A stretch of 64,000 bases of DNA from Sycobia sp. Sy_11. Its lineage: Eukaryota; Arthropoda; Insecta; Hymenoptera; Epichrysomallidae. Position 1 is the stretch's first letter; every line of letters begins with the position of its first letter. The notes under the pieces are model-generated. The model had not been told where the DNA came from and did not search any database. It was given only the letters and a program-made list of their open reading frames with translations. A program made the position numbers and the translations under genes. Below, piece after piece: positions 22,289-32,640 of the stretch. The stretch lies in contig JACCIC010000027.1 of assembly GCA_018907035.1 (NCBI GenBank), positions 1,659,501-1,723,500 on the forward strand. Reading direction: 5' to 3'.

Positions 22289-23899
22289 GTATTTGTTTTT
22301 TAACTATTAATAAATTATATTTTAGTTTTAAAAAATAATTAAGTTTTAAGTATACATATAGAAAATCATTTAAATATACAAATTTGTATGTGAAGGTACA
22401 TTGATATCTATATTAAAATAACGTTTTATTAAGATCAATTTATGAATGATATTTGATAAATGTATTTTCTGTTTTGTTTTTATATTACTATTGATAAAGG
22501 AATACTAATTAAGAATAAAAAAATTGATAAATTTTTATATAGTTTATGTTTTAATCCTTTAAATTTGTTTACCTCTGGAAAAATATTAAAACTCTTAGTT
22601 GAATTGTTACTTGATTTTAACAGTATCATTAATTATAAAGAAATAGTGAAAAAAAGTTGAATTGAGTTACAGGAATTTGAAATTGTTGAATTTTTGAATA
22701 AGAATGTTAAAGTATAATTTCATCAAAGTTAATCATTGTTTATTGAACAAAAATTAGAAATTTTTTAATGAAATGAAACTATCATTTTATATTTCCAAAT
22801 ATACATTTTATTAAATGAACTAAGCTTTATGTTTTATACTAACTTTATAATATAGGGTTATGTGTTTTCAGTTTAATAAACAGGCTAAAAATAATTTTTT
22901 TCGATTTTTTGATGCATTGACAGACCTCAATTGTAAGTTGCTGTTCACAAAGTAAATAATCTAATTTATGTCATCTTTGAACCTCTTTCCTTCTCATGAC
23001 TCCTTGTTTTTCCTCTCCCCAAAAAAGCACATACTTTTCTTCATAAGACATAATTCAATTTTTTTATTGAAAATGAAATTAGAATTTTTATGAAGTTAAT
23101 AATATGAGTCTTTCGATTGAATAAAATGACAAATCTAGCTAGGAATGTAAATGATTAATTCGATCATTGAGTTGACTACCTTGCTGATAGCTGTTTTAGT
23201 TTTTTTTTTCATATATAAACTCTTTCTTGGACTATTAGTATAGATTAAAAAATAAATTTGTTGATTTTTTTTTAATAAACTAACAAATATTTTTATCCCT
23301 TTTCCAGTTCTATTATAATTAAATTCAAATTATCCTTGTTTATAATGATCCCTGTACAATTTGAAATTTAAAATTGTTATGAATGTAACTATTCTTATAG
23401 GAAATTATGGTTAGCAAAACACGATCTGATTGCACCCTCCACCAAGTTATTCGATCGATATTCCAGCATCAGTGTATCATCAGTATAAAAATTTTATACA
23501 TCAAATTTTATGGGTGTGATTAAAAACAAGGATAGTCTGATTGTCATTATAAAGGTTCTAAGACCAATTAAAATATTTGTTACTTTCACTATTAGGATTA
23601 TCTTTTCGGCTTATTATGAAGATAAACTGATGCATGTTTAAAAGTTTTTAATTTATGTAGTGATGATAAAAGTGTTAAAAATTTAAGCTTTTCTATAATA
23701 AGAATAGAATATGTTATGGCGGAATTTACGCACCGACCATAACACAGTGAGGCACTCATGTTCAGTGACTGAATAATTATGTTCAGCCGCAGTCATGATC
23801 CGACTGGCGTAAGATAGCTACATGCCATCAACTGTTTGCGTGATCAAAGGTAGCTCCATGCCATCAACTGTCTCTTTGTATGATGAATGTTTGTGCAAA

Positions 23900-24430
23900 C
23901 GATGATTGAGAAAGGACTTATGCAGATGCAGCGAATTTGCTTTTCTGCTTATTAATAGTCAGGCCACCATCAGAAATTCTTCGCGGGATGTGCTCGAGCT
24001 ATTTGAGGTGCTCGTCAAAGCTTTCCGTAGCGGTGATCACATCATTGAGGTAGGCGAAGGCTACCAGCTCTATTTCAGGGCCGATCAGCTTGTTGCTCAG
24101 CTACTGAAAGGTGGCAGGCCTAACATTAACACCATACGGCATACGGGTACATTCAAACAACGCAATGCCTGGAACAGTAAAGACAGAGAGATGCCATGAT
24201 TTCTCCCAAAGAGGGACTTTCTGGTAGGCGCTGCTGAGGTCCTGTGTAGAAATATATCGCACATTTCTCAGTTTCCGTAGAATTACATTCTACGGAATGT
24301 AATTCTACGGATTAGCAGATTAGCAGATATGCGCTGACTTCAGATACGGAATTGAATTTGCGATAATCCAGCAGAATGTGTAGCTCCCGTCGCTCTTGCG
24401 AGCCATTACGACAGGGCTAGATCATTGACT
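23900..24430 (-). pseudogene. pol: Gypsy A reverse-transcriptase remnant
   Basis: Reading down from 24,430, the fingers segment is followed by an interruption at 24,275-24,310. The palm segment follows, with the active site changed from the usual YLDD to YLND, and then the thumb start with GGLTINKQKSKF. At least three stops lie in the reading frame. Function is excluded by the stops and the Asp-to-Asn change. Confidence 0.75.
24275..24310. repeat. Perfect 15-bp inverted repeat inside gypsy RT
   Basis: CCGTAGAATTACATT (24,275-24,289) is followed by CTACGG and then by its exact reverse complement (24,296-24,310). It interrupts the RT coding sequence and looks like a templated (fold-back) insertion from replication or repair. 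Confidence 0.75.
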
Positions 24431-24556
24431 GGCAAATTTGCCAATTACGCCTTGCTCAAACATTTTGCATGCTTGCGTATAGATCTCCAGCTCTATCTTC
24501 TGAGAGACCGGATAGTAACGCTGCTTAAGGGGCCGTGCATGGCCGACATCGATCAT

Positions 24557-24916
24557 CTAGTCGACTAAATGCGTGCAGCTTAGAAGCTGATCAGCAGGTG
24601 GTAGTATTCGGTCGAGGAATTTCTCGAGGGTTCGACGTTGACTTTCGTCAATATCAGCTAGGCTTATAGAGGCAGGCAAATACGCCGAGGTAACGGAGAC
24701 GTTGTAGAATTGTAGCGGAACGAATTCCGCTACACTCTCGATTGATATAGTATTGTCGCGCGGGTGCATGACCGCATGGAAAGTGCGATTGAAGTCCGCA
24801 CTGAGCAGACAATCAATTTCTAATTCGGGAGTTAAAATGACGTCTAACTCCATTTCGATGTCTGCAATTGAAAACGGAAGGGCCACCTGGTCTACTATCG
24901 GCTCAATTTTTTCCAT
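24557..24916 (-). pseudogene. pol: Gypsy A protease remnant (copy 2)
   Basis: This frame contains VILTPELEIDCLLSADFNRTF and the downstream PLQFYNVSVTSAYLPA, parallel to 14,217-14,627. The active-site Asp-x-Gly part lies just upstream in another frame (around 24,950-25,050), so a frameshift separates the two halves. Confidence 0.75.
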
Positions 24917-25272
24917 GACGTGTCGAGCGCCAGATACACAAAAGGGTCGAACTAAAAATGACCGATGGCAGATGCAATCTGCAAGCCGATTTATCCGAGA
25001 GCTGTTCGAGCAGCTTCAGCATCAAGCAGTGCATGAATGCGAAACTCGTGTGGCCTAACCAACCTTAACCCCAGCACAGAAACGGTGCATCAGGACCTGT
25101 TATCTGACCTCTATTCCGGTCGCTGAGGAGTTTGCGCATAAGCTTTCCCTAAAGGGAGGCTTTTTCTCTGATTTAGGTGAGGTTGACACCCTGCTTTTCC
25201 CTTCACGTGGCGACCTCAGATGTGAGTCGCGACTGCTCTTTTTCGTCGTAAGAGCATTGACCTCTGGCCCCT

Positions 25273-25599
25273 TTAAATCAAGAAAGTTGACTTCAAAGCC
25301 CGCCTCTTAAAGACTTCTCGCATCAAAGCTTTGAAGTTCAGCAGTTTAATGTCTACGGCCACGAACTTTGGCTTCGGGCGCGTTCGAGACGTGTCTGCAG
25401 GATGAAAGGGTACTTTGAGCATTATGCACTTCTCGGATGACGGCGGCGGCTTACAATTGCGCTGTGCGCCGAGAACACATTTGGTCTGTTGTGCAAGCTC
25501 GATTAGCCGGTTTATGATCGTAATCTGCTTTCCCGGAACTAATTTCTGTATTTCCGGAAGTAGTTTCTGGTATATGAGGCCGAATTGTCGTCTGACCAT
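25273..25599 (-). pseudogene. gag: Gypsy A gag remnant (copy 2)
   Basis: This matches the gag C-terminal frame of copy 1, for example in LIELAQQTKCVLGAQRNCKP and DTSRTRPKPKFVAVDIK. The zinc knuckle is lost or out of frame. Upstream gag (25,600-25,870) survives only in pieces. 25,870-26,267 is AT-rich with nothing recognised. Confidence 0.75.
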
Positions 25600-26267
25600 G
25601 GCTCTTTGAACCTATTCAGGATCGTCAACAAGCAGAACACATAGTCGCGTGTTCACTCGTGTTTGGCCTATGTGCGTCGTTGGGCTTCGATGGTCAGTAC
25701 GGTTTGAATGTCATGTTGGCGGGCGTAGTTACGCTCGTTGTGGTCATCTGAATTCGTGATTCGTGGATCTCTGGCGGACTGCCCCTGTTCCATGTCATAT
25801 TTGTTCGAGACACGGGTCCAAGCGGGAGACTCTTTTGTAACGGCCGTGTCCATCATCCTCATGTTCAAGGCGGATACGCACCTGGTTACATTATTAGTTC
25901 AATTACATTATTAGTACACTAATTAGTTATTTTAATTGAGCAAACAAAAACAAAGGAACACAAAATCTTTACTTCCTTGATCAGTGATGGGACGTTGTAG
26001 TGCTGCGAACTAATTGATAGCGAAAACGAAAGCACCAAACAAAATCACAAAAATTATGGTATTTATGATAAAATTAGGATATAATATTTAGAATATATTA
26101 TTATAATATATTATATGCTAAATTATTTATTACAGTATTTGTAATATTAATTAACTTTTAATATTTATTATAGCATTATTTCTGTATTTTAACACATATA
26201 TTTTTGTTGCTTCTTATATTCGTCGGTTTCTATTATAAACCTTATTTATTATATATGTATGTATATA

Positions 26268-26700
26268 CACCGTGTCCCAGATATAACTGCACATATTAGC
26301 GGCACAGTATCGGCAAGGAAAAGTTATGTGTAAATATTAATATTTATGTAGGTCCATTTTTTTAGTTTTTGCAGTATAGGCCCATGTCTGTGAGCCAATA
26401 AGGACTCGGAGAAGCGAGGCAGTGCCTGCGAAAGAAAAAAACGAGGTCAAACGAAGGGAAACGTGGTCAAGTCGAGAGAACACGGCAAAGATCAGTAGTT
26501 GTTATTTTTCTTGTTCATTGTCAACGCTCGCGTAACTGCTTGGGTATACGGACGCATTGATGAAGCGACGTTCACGCGTTTAAAATATAGATTATGTTTC
26601 TTCGTCGACAACGGTCCCTACCCATATTTTTTATCCAGCTACCCTTTTTTATAACAGCCCACTCCACTGCATTGGAAATAATGAAGAAAAGGCGGATGTT
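26268..26700 (+). repeat. Dispersed repeat, also at 53.62 kb
   Basis: About 410 bases from ACACCGTGTCCCAGATATAA through ATCGGCAAGGAAAAGTTATG, the GTCAACGCTCGCGTAACTGC segment and TAATGAAGAAAAGGCGG recur in the same orientation at 53,621-54,035 with modest divergence. There is no coding frame. The last part overlaps the left arm of the palindrome that follows. Confidence 0.8.
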
Positions 26701-27170
26701 TCACTAGCACGAACGAACTGACCGCGAGCGCACCCGTGTGTTTTATAAAAGCAAATGCCTAACTGAATTTTCAAAAACTACGAAGATTGAAGAATAGATA
26801 TTTGATAATCACATTCAAAACTGGCAAAAAAAACCGATTGCAAGAAACTTTGAATGGTAAAAATTAGATAAAATGATCTTATAGAGCTTATGCAATACCT
26901 TTATATTTATTTTATACGATTTTATAAGTAACTCGAGCCCAAACCATCCGATTTTTGCCAGTCAAAGTTCCTTGCAATCGGTATTTTTTCCAGTTTTGAA
27001 TGTGATTATCAAATATCTATTTTTCCATCTTCGTAGCATTTTGAAAATTCAGTTGGGCATTGTTTTTATAAACCACACGTGTGCGCTCGCGACGTCAGCG
27101 CAAGCGAAACATTCGCCTTTTCTTCATTATTTCCAATGCTTTTATAAAAAACGGTAGAGTGGGCCTTACG
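26650..27170. mobile_element. Large palindrome / foldback element
   Basis: About 210 bases (26,655-26,870) recur as a reverse complement at about 26,950-27,160 with high similarity. Matching blocks include GGAAATAATGAAGAAAAGGC, TAGATATTTGATAATCACAT and ACTGAATTTTCAAAA. Fewer than 100 bases lie between the arms. No coding frame is conserved. The outer end of the left arm is shared with the dispersed repeat at 26,268. This suggests that part of that repeat was copied in inverted form, or that a foldback DNA element lies here. Confidence 0.75.
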
Positions 27171-27367
27171 TGAGTAAGACGTGAGTCTTATAGCTCGAAA
27201 TAAAATCAAACGCGGCGATTCTGCTTTTTTCGTGTCACGTTCGCGACTGCTCGCGCGCACCACGACAGCACATACCTTTTTACTAGTTAGTCCGTCCGCT
27301 GGCCTGTAAAACAAATACAAATAAATTATATATACATACATGTACACGTAACGGGACGTACACTATA

Positions 27368-27446
27368 CAGGCTACTTTTGGAGAGAGAGCTTATGGATAC
27401 GGGATAGCGGACACAGGCGGCATTCGCGATCCTCATCACAATACAC

Positions 27447-27534
<88 letters not shown>

Positions 27535-27602
27535 GATTATGTAATTATGTAATTTAAATGTTTTCAATTTATTTTGCCGCAATCTTTGTTTCGGAGAACT
27601 AC

Positions 27603-27652
<50 letters not shown>

Positions 27653-27730
27653 TGTTTTGTGACGGGATCGCGATCGCCGCCTGCGTTAGCTATCCCGCGT
27701 CCATAGGCTCTCTCGTCAGTTGTAGCCTGT
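27368..27730. repeat. Inverted repeat around (GA)n and (TA)n
   Basis: Bases 27,368-27,441 (including TATGGATACGGGATAG and GGCGGCATTCGCGATCC) match the reverse complement of 27,651-27,730. The left arm ends CATCACA and the right arm starts TGTGACGGG, so they look like two copies of one LTR-type end facing each other. The loop holds a 79-base (GA)n and a 44-base (TA)n. Confidence 0.7.
27451..27529. repeat. (GA)n microsatellite
   Basis: About 39 uninterrupted GA units. Confidence 0.95.
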
Positions 27731-28353
27731 TCATGTTTGTATGTCTAAATATGTATATATTAATCTATTCGTACAGCTATTATTAAGGATCAGAGTGAAA
27801 AAGGGGAACGGGGGACTGGCGCCACGCATGCGAGAGAGTATCGTTCTTGCTGCCGAGAGTGACAGAACTATAATGCGGAACATTGGCCTACTAAAAGTAG
27901 TTTTCTTTTCGCCGAGCCGAGGTTTTTTGGCATCACACCGCGTCACAGTGCGGATCCGTTGGCCCTTCTGAGGATTGACTGAGCGTGCGAACCGCCAGTC
28001 AGCGCGTTCTTGAGAGCTAAATGCCACCGCCTCCAGTACGGGCCGTCACAACTGCTTGTGATCGACTTGTGGGTGAACCATCTGTATCGCAGCTCCTTTA
28101 AGTGCCAGCCTGATTTTATCTCTCTCACTCACTTTCCCGCTTTTGTGCGTGCCGCTGACGCGACGGCCCTCGGCCTGCTACCTAGGTCCGTGTATTTTCG
28201 CTCTTTCTATCTGTACACGTCAGCTTTTATTAAGGTTGACATTCAATTTTAAACCTATACGTTTATTTTTCTTTGATTATTACTCCCGTTTCCAGTAAAT
28301 GCAAGATATTGCCTCTGGTAGATTCGCCGAATTTGTTCGGAATTTGGGCCAAA
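27658..28353 (+). mobile_element. LTR-like GC-rich block 1
   Basis: A block of about 700 bases starts TGTGACGGG directly after a (TA)n tract (27,610-27,653) and ends at another (28,355-28,406). It is GC-rich relative to its surroundings and has no long sensible coding frame. Its start resembles the gypsy A LTR start (TGTAACGG) and the blocks at 28,949 and 30,675. It could be a solo LTR, but a CA end is not visible. Confidence 0.35.
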
Positions 28354-28412
<59 letters not shown>

Positions 28413-28688
28413 TAAACAATATAACACATTCACATCATTTCAGGTAGTGCAGTTGATATGAAAAAAAAATAAATAAAAAATCTATATTAGAATTCATACT
28501 TATATAAAATTCAAATATTCCATCATTTAGATAGTAAAAGTATTTTAAAAGTGAATACATTGATTTTTCTTTGTTCTTGTGTAGTAGAAATTCAGAATTA
28601 AAAAATAAGAATGAAAAATTAACAGTCTTAGAGTTCGAGTAGAACGAGAGTCAGACTTTTCTTATTCACATTACCTCAGTAGAATCTG

Positions 28689-28690
<2 letters not shown>

Positions 28691-28740
<50 letters not shown>
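28691..28740. repeat. (TA)n tract
   Basis: A TA repeat of about 45 bases. Further pure tracts within the MRPL39 intron are at 28,355-28,406, 28,933-28,948, 32,076-32,123 and 32,556-32,614. Confidence 0.95.
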
Positions 28741-28743
<3 letters not shown>

Positions 28744-28948
28744 TTAAATTGATAGAAGTACCCATCAAGGTAAGAGGGTGAGAAAGGTTGAAAAATGAAC
28801 GACAAAAAGAAGAGAAAAGAATCAGTCATCGGGACGGTCGGTTAGCGCAAAAGAAGAAGTCGGTGCGGTCAGAAAGGCAGAGAAGCAAAACGCAAGCAAA
28901 AGTGAGTACCTTTTGTCCTTGGTTTCTTTCGCATATATATATATATAT

Positions 28949-29649
28949 TGTGATCGGCCAAACTGCTGGTAGTGTAACCGATTGTTCGCGCGTGAAGACG
29001 AAAATGCACGATGCGTGCGCGACGTGCACGCATGAATGAGGAAGTCGGGAGAGAATCCTTTTTCTCTTTCGAGCTGCCGAGGAAGACAGTTCATTGGGAA
29101 GAGAAAACATCAAAATTAGTATAACACTCCCTCGATCCTGTCACCTACCGACGCCATCCGCACTCCGATGGCTTTGCACGCGAGGATTTCCTCACGAGAG
29201 AATTTCCAGCACGCGAGGAAGCAGTGGCGCCGAAGACTCATCGGCAAGTAGCCTCTCTAATTATGTTCTTATATGAAGTGTGCGTCCCGGCATGAGCACG
29301 CGCCATCGTTGTACGGCCGCGCGCGCGAGCATCCCGTGCTGAAATCACAAGGGATCGCGTTTCCCCTTTCCTCTTCCTTCCGTGTTCATCCATGTCCGCA
29401 GAATCCGCTCCGTGGTTCTTGTCATCACCGCGCGAAAAGCCGAGAAATGTAACTTGCGAGATCCTGATATTATATCCGAAAGTTCCTGTAAGTAAATATT
29501 GTATGTATTGTACTGTATGTAATAAATTGTTAGTTTTGACTGAAACTAGAGTTCGACTTCAGTCTTTTCAGTTCCCCGTTCCCCGTTTTCGAGCTCCAGC
29601 GACGTCACCAGAGATCTCGAAGGTAAACAATCTGCAAAAGTCGGGTTCT
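28949..29649 (+). mobile_element. LTR-like GC-rich block 2
   Basis: This starts TGTGATCGG right after a short (TA)n and ends where TA repeats resume at 29,650. It has CpG-rich sequence in the first two thirds. An AATAAA-type signal (GTAATAAATTG, about 29,518) is followed by a 130-base U5-like tail. The layout is that of an LTR with U3, R and U5. No partner LTR or internal region is adjacent. Confidence 0.35.
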
Positions 29650-29675
29650 AATATATATATAGATATATATATATA

Positions 29676-30626
29676 CGAGGTGTATTCAAAAAGTAACGAG
29701 AATTTTTAAATTTCGCGGGTTAGCAGAGTCCGCCTGTATAACATTTTTTTATTACGTTGGTACGCATGCCCCTGAAGTACTATAAAATTTTCAGCAATAT
29801 TCATTGCTTACTTTTTAAGTGATAGCCGCTAACGTTAGACGTGTTTTGTTAGCTCCACAATTATTGTTTGTCGAGCCTTTTTTAGTCTTGGCAATTGAGA
29901 ATGCCTCCACTAGAACGATTGAGCCTTAGTCTCAACATTATATCCGTAAACCCATGTTTCGTCACCTTTTATAATACGTGTTAGTAGTTCTGTATCGTTA
30001 ATAACTTCATTTAGCGACTCCTGAGTAACTTCCATTCGCCACTGTTTTTGTTTGAAATTCAACAATTTTGGAACAAATTTTGCTGCCACACTTTTCATAT
30101 CCAAAACATCCGAAAAAATTCCATGGCATGAGTCAACTGATATGCCAACATCATCAGCGACTTCTCTGATTGTGATACGGCGATCGTTCATAACCATTTC
30201 TTTCACTTTTTTCACGTTTTCGTCGGTTGTTGATGTGCTTGGGCGTCCGGGTCATTCGTCATCTTCAACGTTTTTGAGGCCTTCTTGGAAATGCTTATAC
30301 CACTCGTGAATCCTTGCTTTATTCATAGCAGATTCACCATATACCTTTGTTCACATTTTACAAACTTCACTACACTTTATTTCATTTTTTACGCAAAATT
30401 TAATACAAACACTTTGCTTTATTTTTTTCACAAACGAAAATCGCCGAGCTCAAAAAAACAGGTCTAACGTTAGCGGCTGCTACTTAAAAAGTAAGCAATG
30501 AATATTGCTGAAAATTTTATCGTACTTCAGGGGCATGCGTACCAACATAATAAAAAAAATTGTATACAGGTGGACTCTCCAAACCCGAGAAATTTAAAAA
30601 TTCTCGTTACTTTTTGAACACGCCTC

Positions 30627-30627
<1 letters not shown>
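29676..30627 (-). mobile_element. mariner-type element, internally deleted, in a TA tract
   Basis: The terminal inverted repeats are CGAGGTGTATTCAAAAAGTA at 29,676 and its near-exact complement ending at 30,627. They are followed inward by further matching sequence. The left flank is TA in a TA repeat. The right flank reads TG and then TA repeat, so the target-site duplication is almost intact. At 952 bases it is about three quarters of full mariner length. It encodes the N-terminal part of the transposase on the minus strand. Confidence 0.88.
29905..30340 (-). pseudogene. mariner transposase fragment
   Basis: Reading down from about 30,340, the first segment (NKARIHEWYKHFQEG) belongs to the paired DNA-binding domain and ends in a TGA stop (30,252-30,254) where the GRPS motif begins. 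Downstream the frame 29,910-30,215 is open, with RRITIREVADDVGISVDSCH, KFVPKLLNFKQKQWR and IIKGDETWVYGYN. That last segment holds the first catalytic Asp of the DDD triad. The second and third catalytic residues are deleted. Confidence 0.85.

Positions 30628-30629
<2 letters not shown>

Positions 30630-30674
<45 letters not shown>
30630..30674. repeat. (TA)n tract
   Basis: This 45-base tract separates the mariner end (30,627) from the start of the next LTR-like block (30,675). Confidence 0.95.
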
Positions 30675-30677
<3 letters not shown>

Positions 30678-31490
30678 GACGGTCGTTTTCGACGATCACA
30701 ATTAGGAGAGAAAAGTATCAATATCTCGCGCGATGTATCGAACGCGAAGTCGAGGCAGCGCAGAGACGCGCCGCAATATAGAAAGATCAGCTCTGGCTCT
30801 CGTTGAGTGCGCACGCAAGATATCATTCCTCGAGGTTATACGCCCAATCGTTCGCTAATAAGACCGCGCTCGCGCCAACTAAGTTCCGCCATCCAAAAAG
30901 GGAAGAATGGGGAAGAAGAATCCGGTTATCCAGATCGTGCATACGACTGCATCACCGCCACAGAAGTGCGAGATAACCAGGCCTTGCCATCGACGGCCAA
31001 CCGTCATCACGCATAAGCCGTCGTCTGACGCTGTAGCCGCCGCACTGCCGTACCGCTACATCTTGCCAACAAACCACCCGGAGGACAACGAGACTGAAGC
31101 CTGCTCTAGAGGACGACAGCCTCTTGGCAAGTACCATGCATCATTTGTAAAGTAGAAACTCTGTATCCTTCCGGTCCCCAAATGCGCGTGCCGCGTCTTT
31201 CCCCCCGCGTTTTTCCTCTGTACCTACCGTCGCGCAAAATGAACGCGTTTGTGCCCACCGAGGCACTCGTATGCACTGTTCGACAATGAACCCGCTCGGG
31301 ATTTACGAGTCTTGTAGCTTACCGCTCCTGCGTATACAATGTAATTAGTAATAGGTTAGCCGAACATTACGATGTGTAAATAAAGTACGCGTGAATAAAT
31401 GAATGTGGCTAATAATCAAATAGGTCGTACGCGTATGATTTTATTCTTCTCCTTTTCCCCTTTAGCATCCTTCTCTCTCATCGCGTTGCA
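30675..31490 (+). mobile_element. LTR-like GC-rich block 3
   Basis: It starts TGTGACGGTCG immediately after the TA tract and is CpG-rich. An AATAAAGTACG polyadenylation-type signal lies near 31,379. A pyrimidine-rich stretch (31,440-31,480) follows. Its first 100 bases are recognisably related to the reverse complement of the block ending at 34,719 (an ATTAGGA segment at the same distance from the start). It is probably a solo LTR of a gypsy family. The right end is not fixed. Confidence 0.35.
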
Positions 31491-31580
31491 GTATTAGTCA
31501 AGGATATGAAGAATAACATCTTCAAAACGAGGTTATAATTTCTTGACATAACGGGTTTTGTCAGTTCTTCAGCTCGTGCA

Positions 31581-31630
31581 ATCATATCATATCATATCAT
31601 ATCATATCATATCATACTAGTCATATCATA
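31581..31630. repeat. (ATCAT)n pentanucleotide repeat
   Basis: Seven tandem ATCAT units are followed by two broken ones. 31,630-32,220 holds no recognised gene. A CT-rich patch lies at 31,992-32,030 and a (TA)n at 32,076-32,123. Confidence 0.9.
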
Positions 31631-32073
31631 CTAATTTATAAAGACAAAGCGTGTTTTTGTTTGTACACGGTAACCGAAACAACTACTGAATTGATTGTTC
31701 TAACATAGGCTATGTTTTCCTTGAAAATCATTTTACTTTTAACAATAAATTAAGTTAACTGTTTTAGTGGACAGTTCCCCAGCGGCCACTAAATGGCGTC
31801 TTGAATCACGAACATCAACTCAAAGTAGTCCACTTAAAGTATTAATACCAGACCAGCTCAGACGAATGATCATATCTAACTTTAGGATTCGTATCCTAAT
31901 GAAGGTGTGACGTATTTGTCTGACACTACTCTGATACTTTATGGATATCTTTTGATTTTTGTAAATTTTATTTTCTCTTATTTGGGAAAATATGTCTCTC
32001 TCTCTCTCTCTTTCTCTCTTTCTTTCTCCGTCTTCTCTTATACAATGGTTTTGTATGCCAAATCGTACTGAAC

Positions 32074-32126
<53 letters not shown>

Positions 32127-32220
32127 CATCGTCACTTCTGCATAAATACAAAGTTAATATCAGCGTCCGCTTAAAAAATATGCTATTCGCATACCAAGAT
32201 TTTACTTGAATTTCAAATTA

Positions 32221-32443
32221 ATAAATATTTTTTATTGGTCTTACAGTCTAATCAATTCAATCTAAAAATAAAAATAACTATCTGCATGACAGTTTGTAAA
32301 CTCAGATTGTCACGACAGTCAGACTGTCATTATAATTTTAATTTAATTTTTAATTTAATTTTTATTTTTAATTTTTATTTTATTTTTATTTTTATTTTTA
32401 GATTGAATTGATTGGACTGTAAGATCAATAAAAAAATATTTAT
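32221..32443. mobile_element. MITE-like foldback element (about 223 bp)
   Basis: The left arm 32,221-32,276 (with CTTACAGTCTAATCAATTCA) matches the reverse complement of 32,388-32,443 (TGAATTGATTGGACTGTAAG in the element's own orientation) over about 55 bases with few mismatches. The middle contains a second small inverted pair (CTGACTGTCGTGACAATC region) and TTTTTAATTTA repeats. There is no coding capacity. Confidence 0.75.
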
Positions 32444-32548
32444 AAACTTGTATATGGGCAGTCGACATAAGTACAATTAAATTATTACTTGAATTTCAGT
32501 TGGTACCACTACTAAAATATTGACGGTATTCAACTGAAAAAAACAGAA

Positions 32549-32617
<69 letters not shown>

Positions 32618-32640
32618 TTTAACTACGGTTTCTACTGAGA

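Larger units (their letters stand above)
23890..25870 (-). mobile_element. Ty3/gypsy family A, copy 2 (degraded)
   Basis: This is a minus-strand gag-pol remnant related to 13,393-18,564 through RT, protease and gag. It is truncated at both ends with no LTR. It retains more RT than copy 1: a palm segment around CTRMPYGVNVRPATFQ, then a mutated catalytic box AFAYLNDVIT in place of YLDD, then the thumb start SFDEHLK. Several stop codons are present. It lies inside the MRPL39 intron in antisense orientation. Confidence 0.85.

Noticed and set aside
22460..22660. 66-codon frame just after the MRPL39 exon as an extra exon
   Set aside because: No similarity to MRPL39, and the joined exons already give a complete protein without it.
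23328..23540. Small inverted pair (ATTATCCTTGTTTATAAT and its rough complement) as a MITE
   Set aside because: Only about 14 bases match, and neither end shows a convincing target-site duplication.
23711..23743. TGTTATGG ... CCATAACA as the two ends of an LTR
   Set aside because: The pair is only 33 bases apart, far too short for an LTR. It is a small palindrome next to the gypsy A copy.
27326..27532. Serine-leucine and arginine-glutamate repeat frames over (GA)n and (CT)n tracts (also 2,082-2,324, 5,574-5,909, 59,669-59,908)
   Set aside because: Repeat by-products with no flanking coding sequence.
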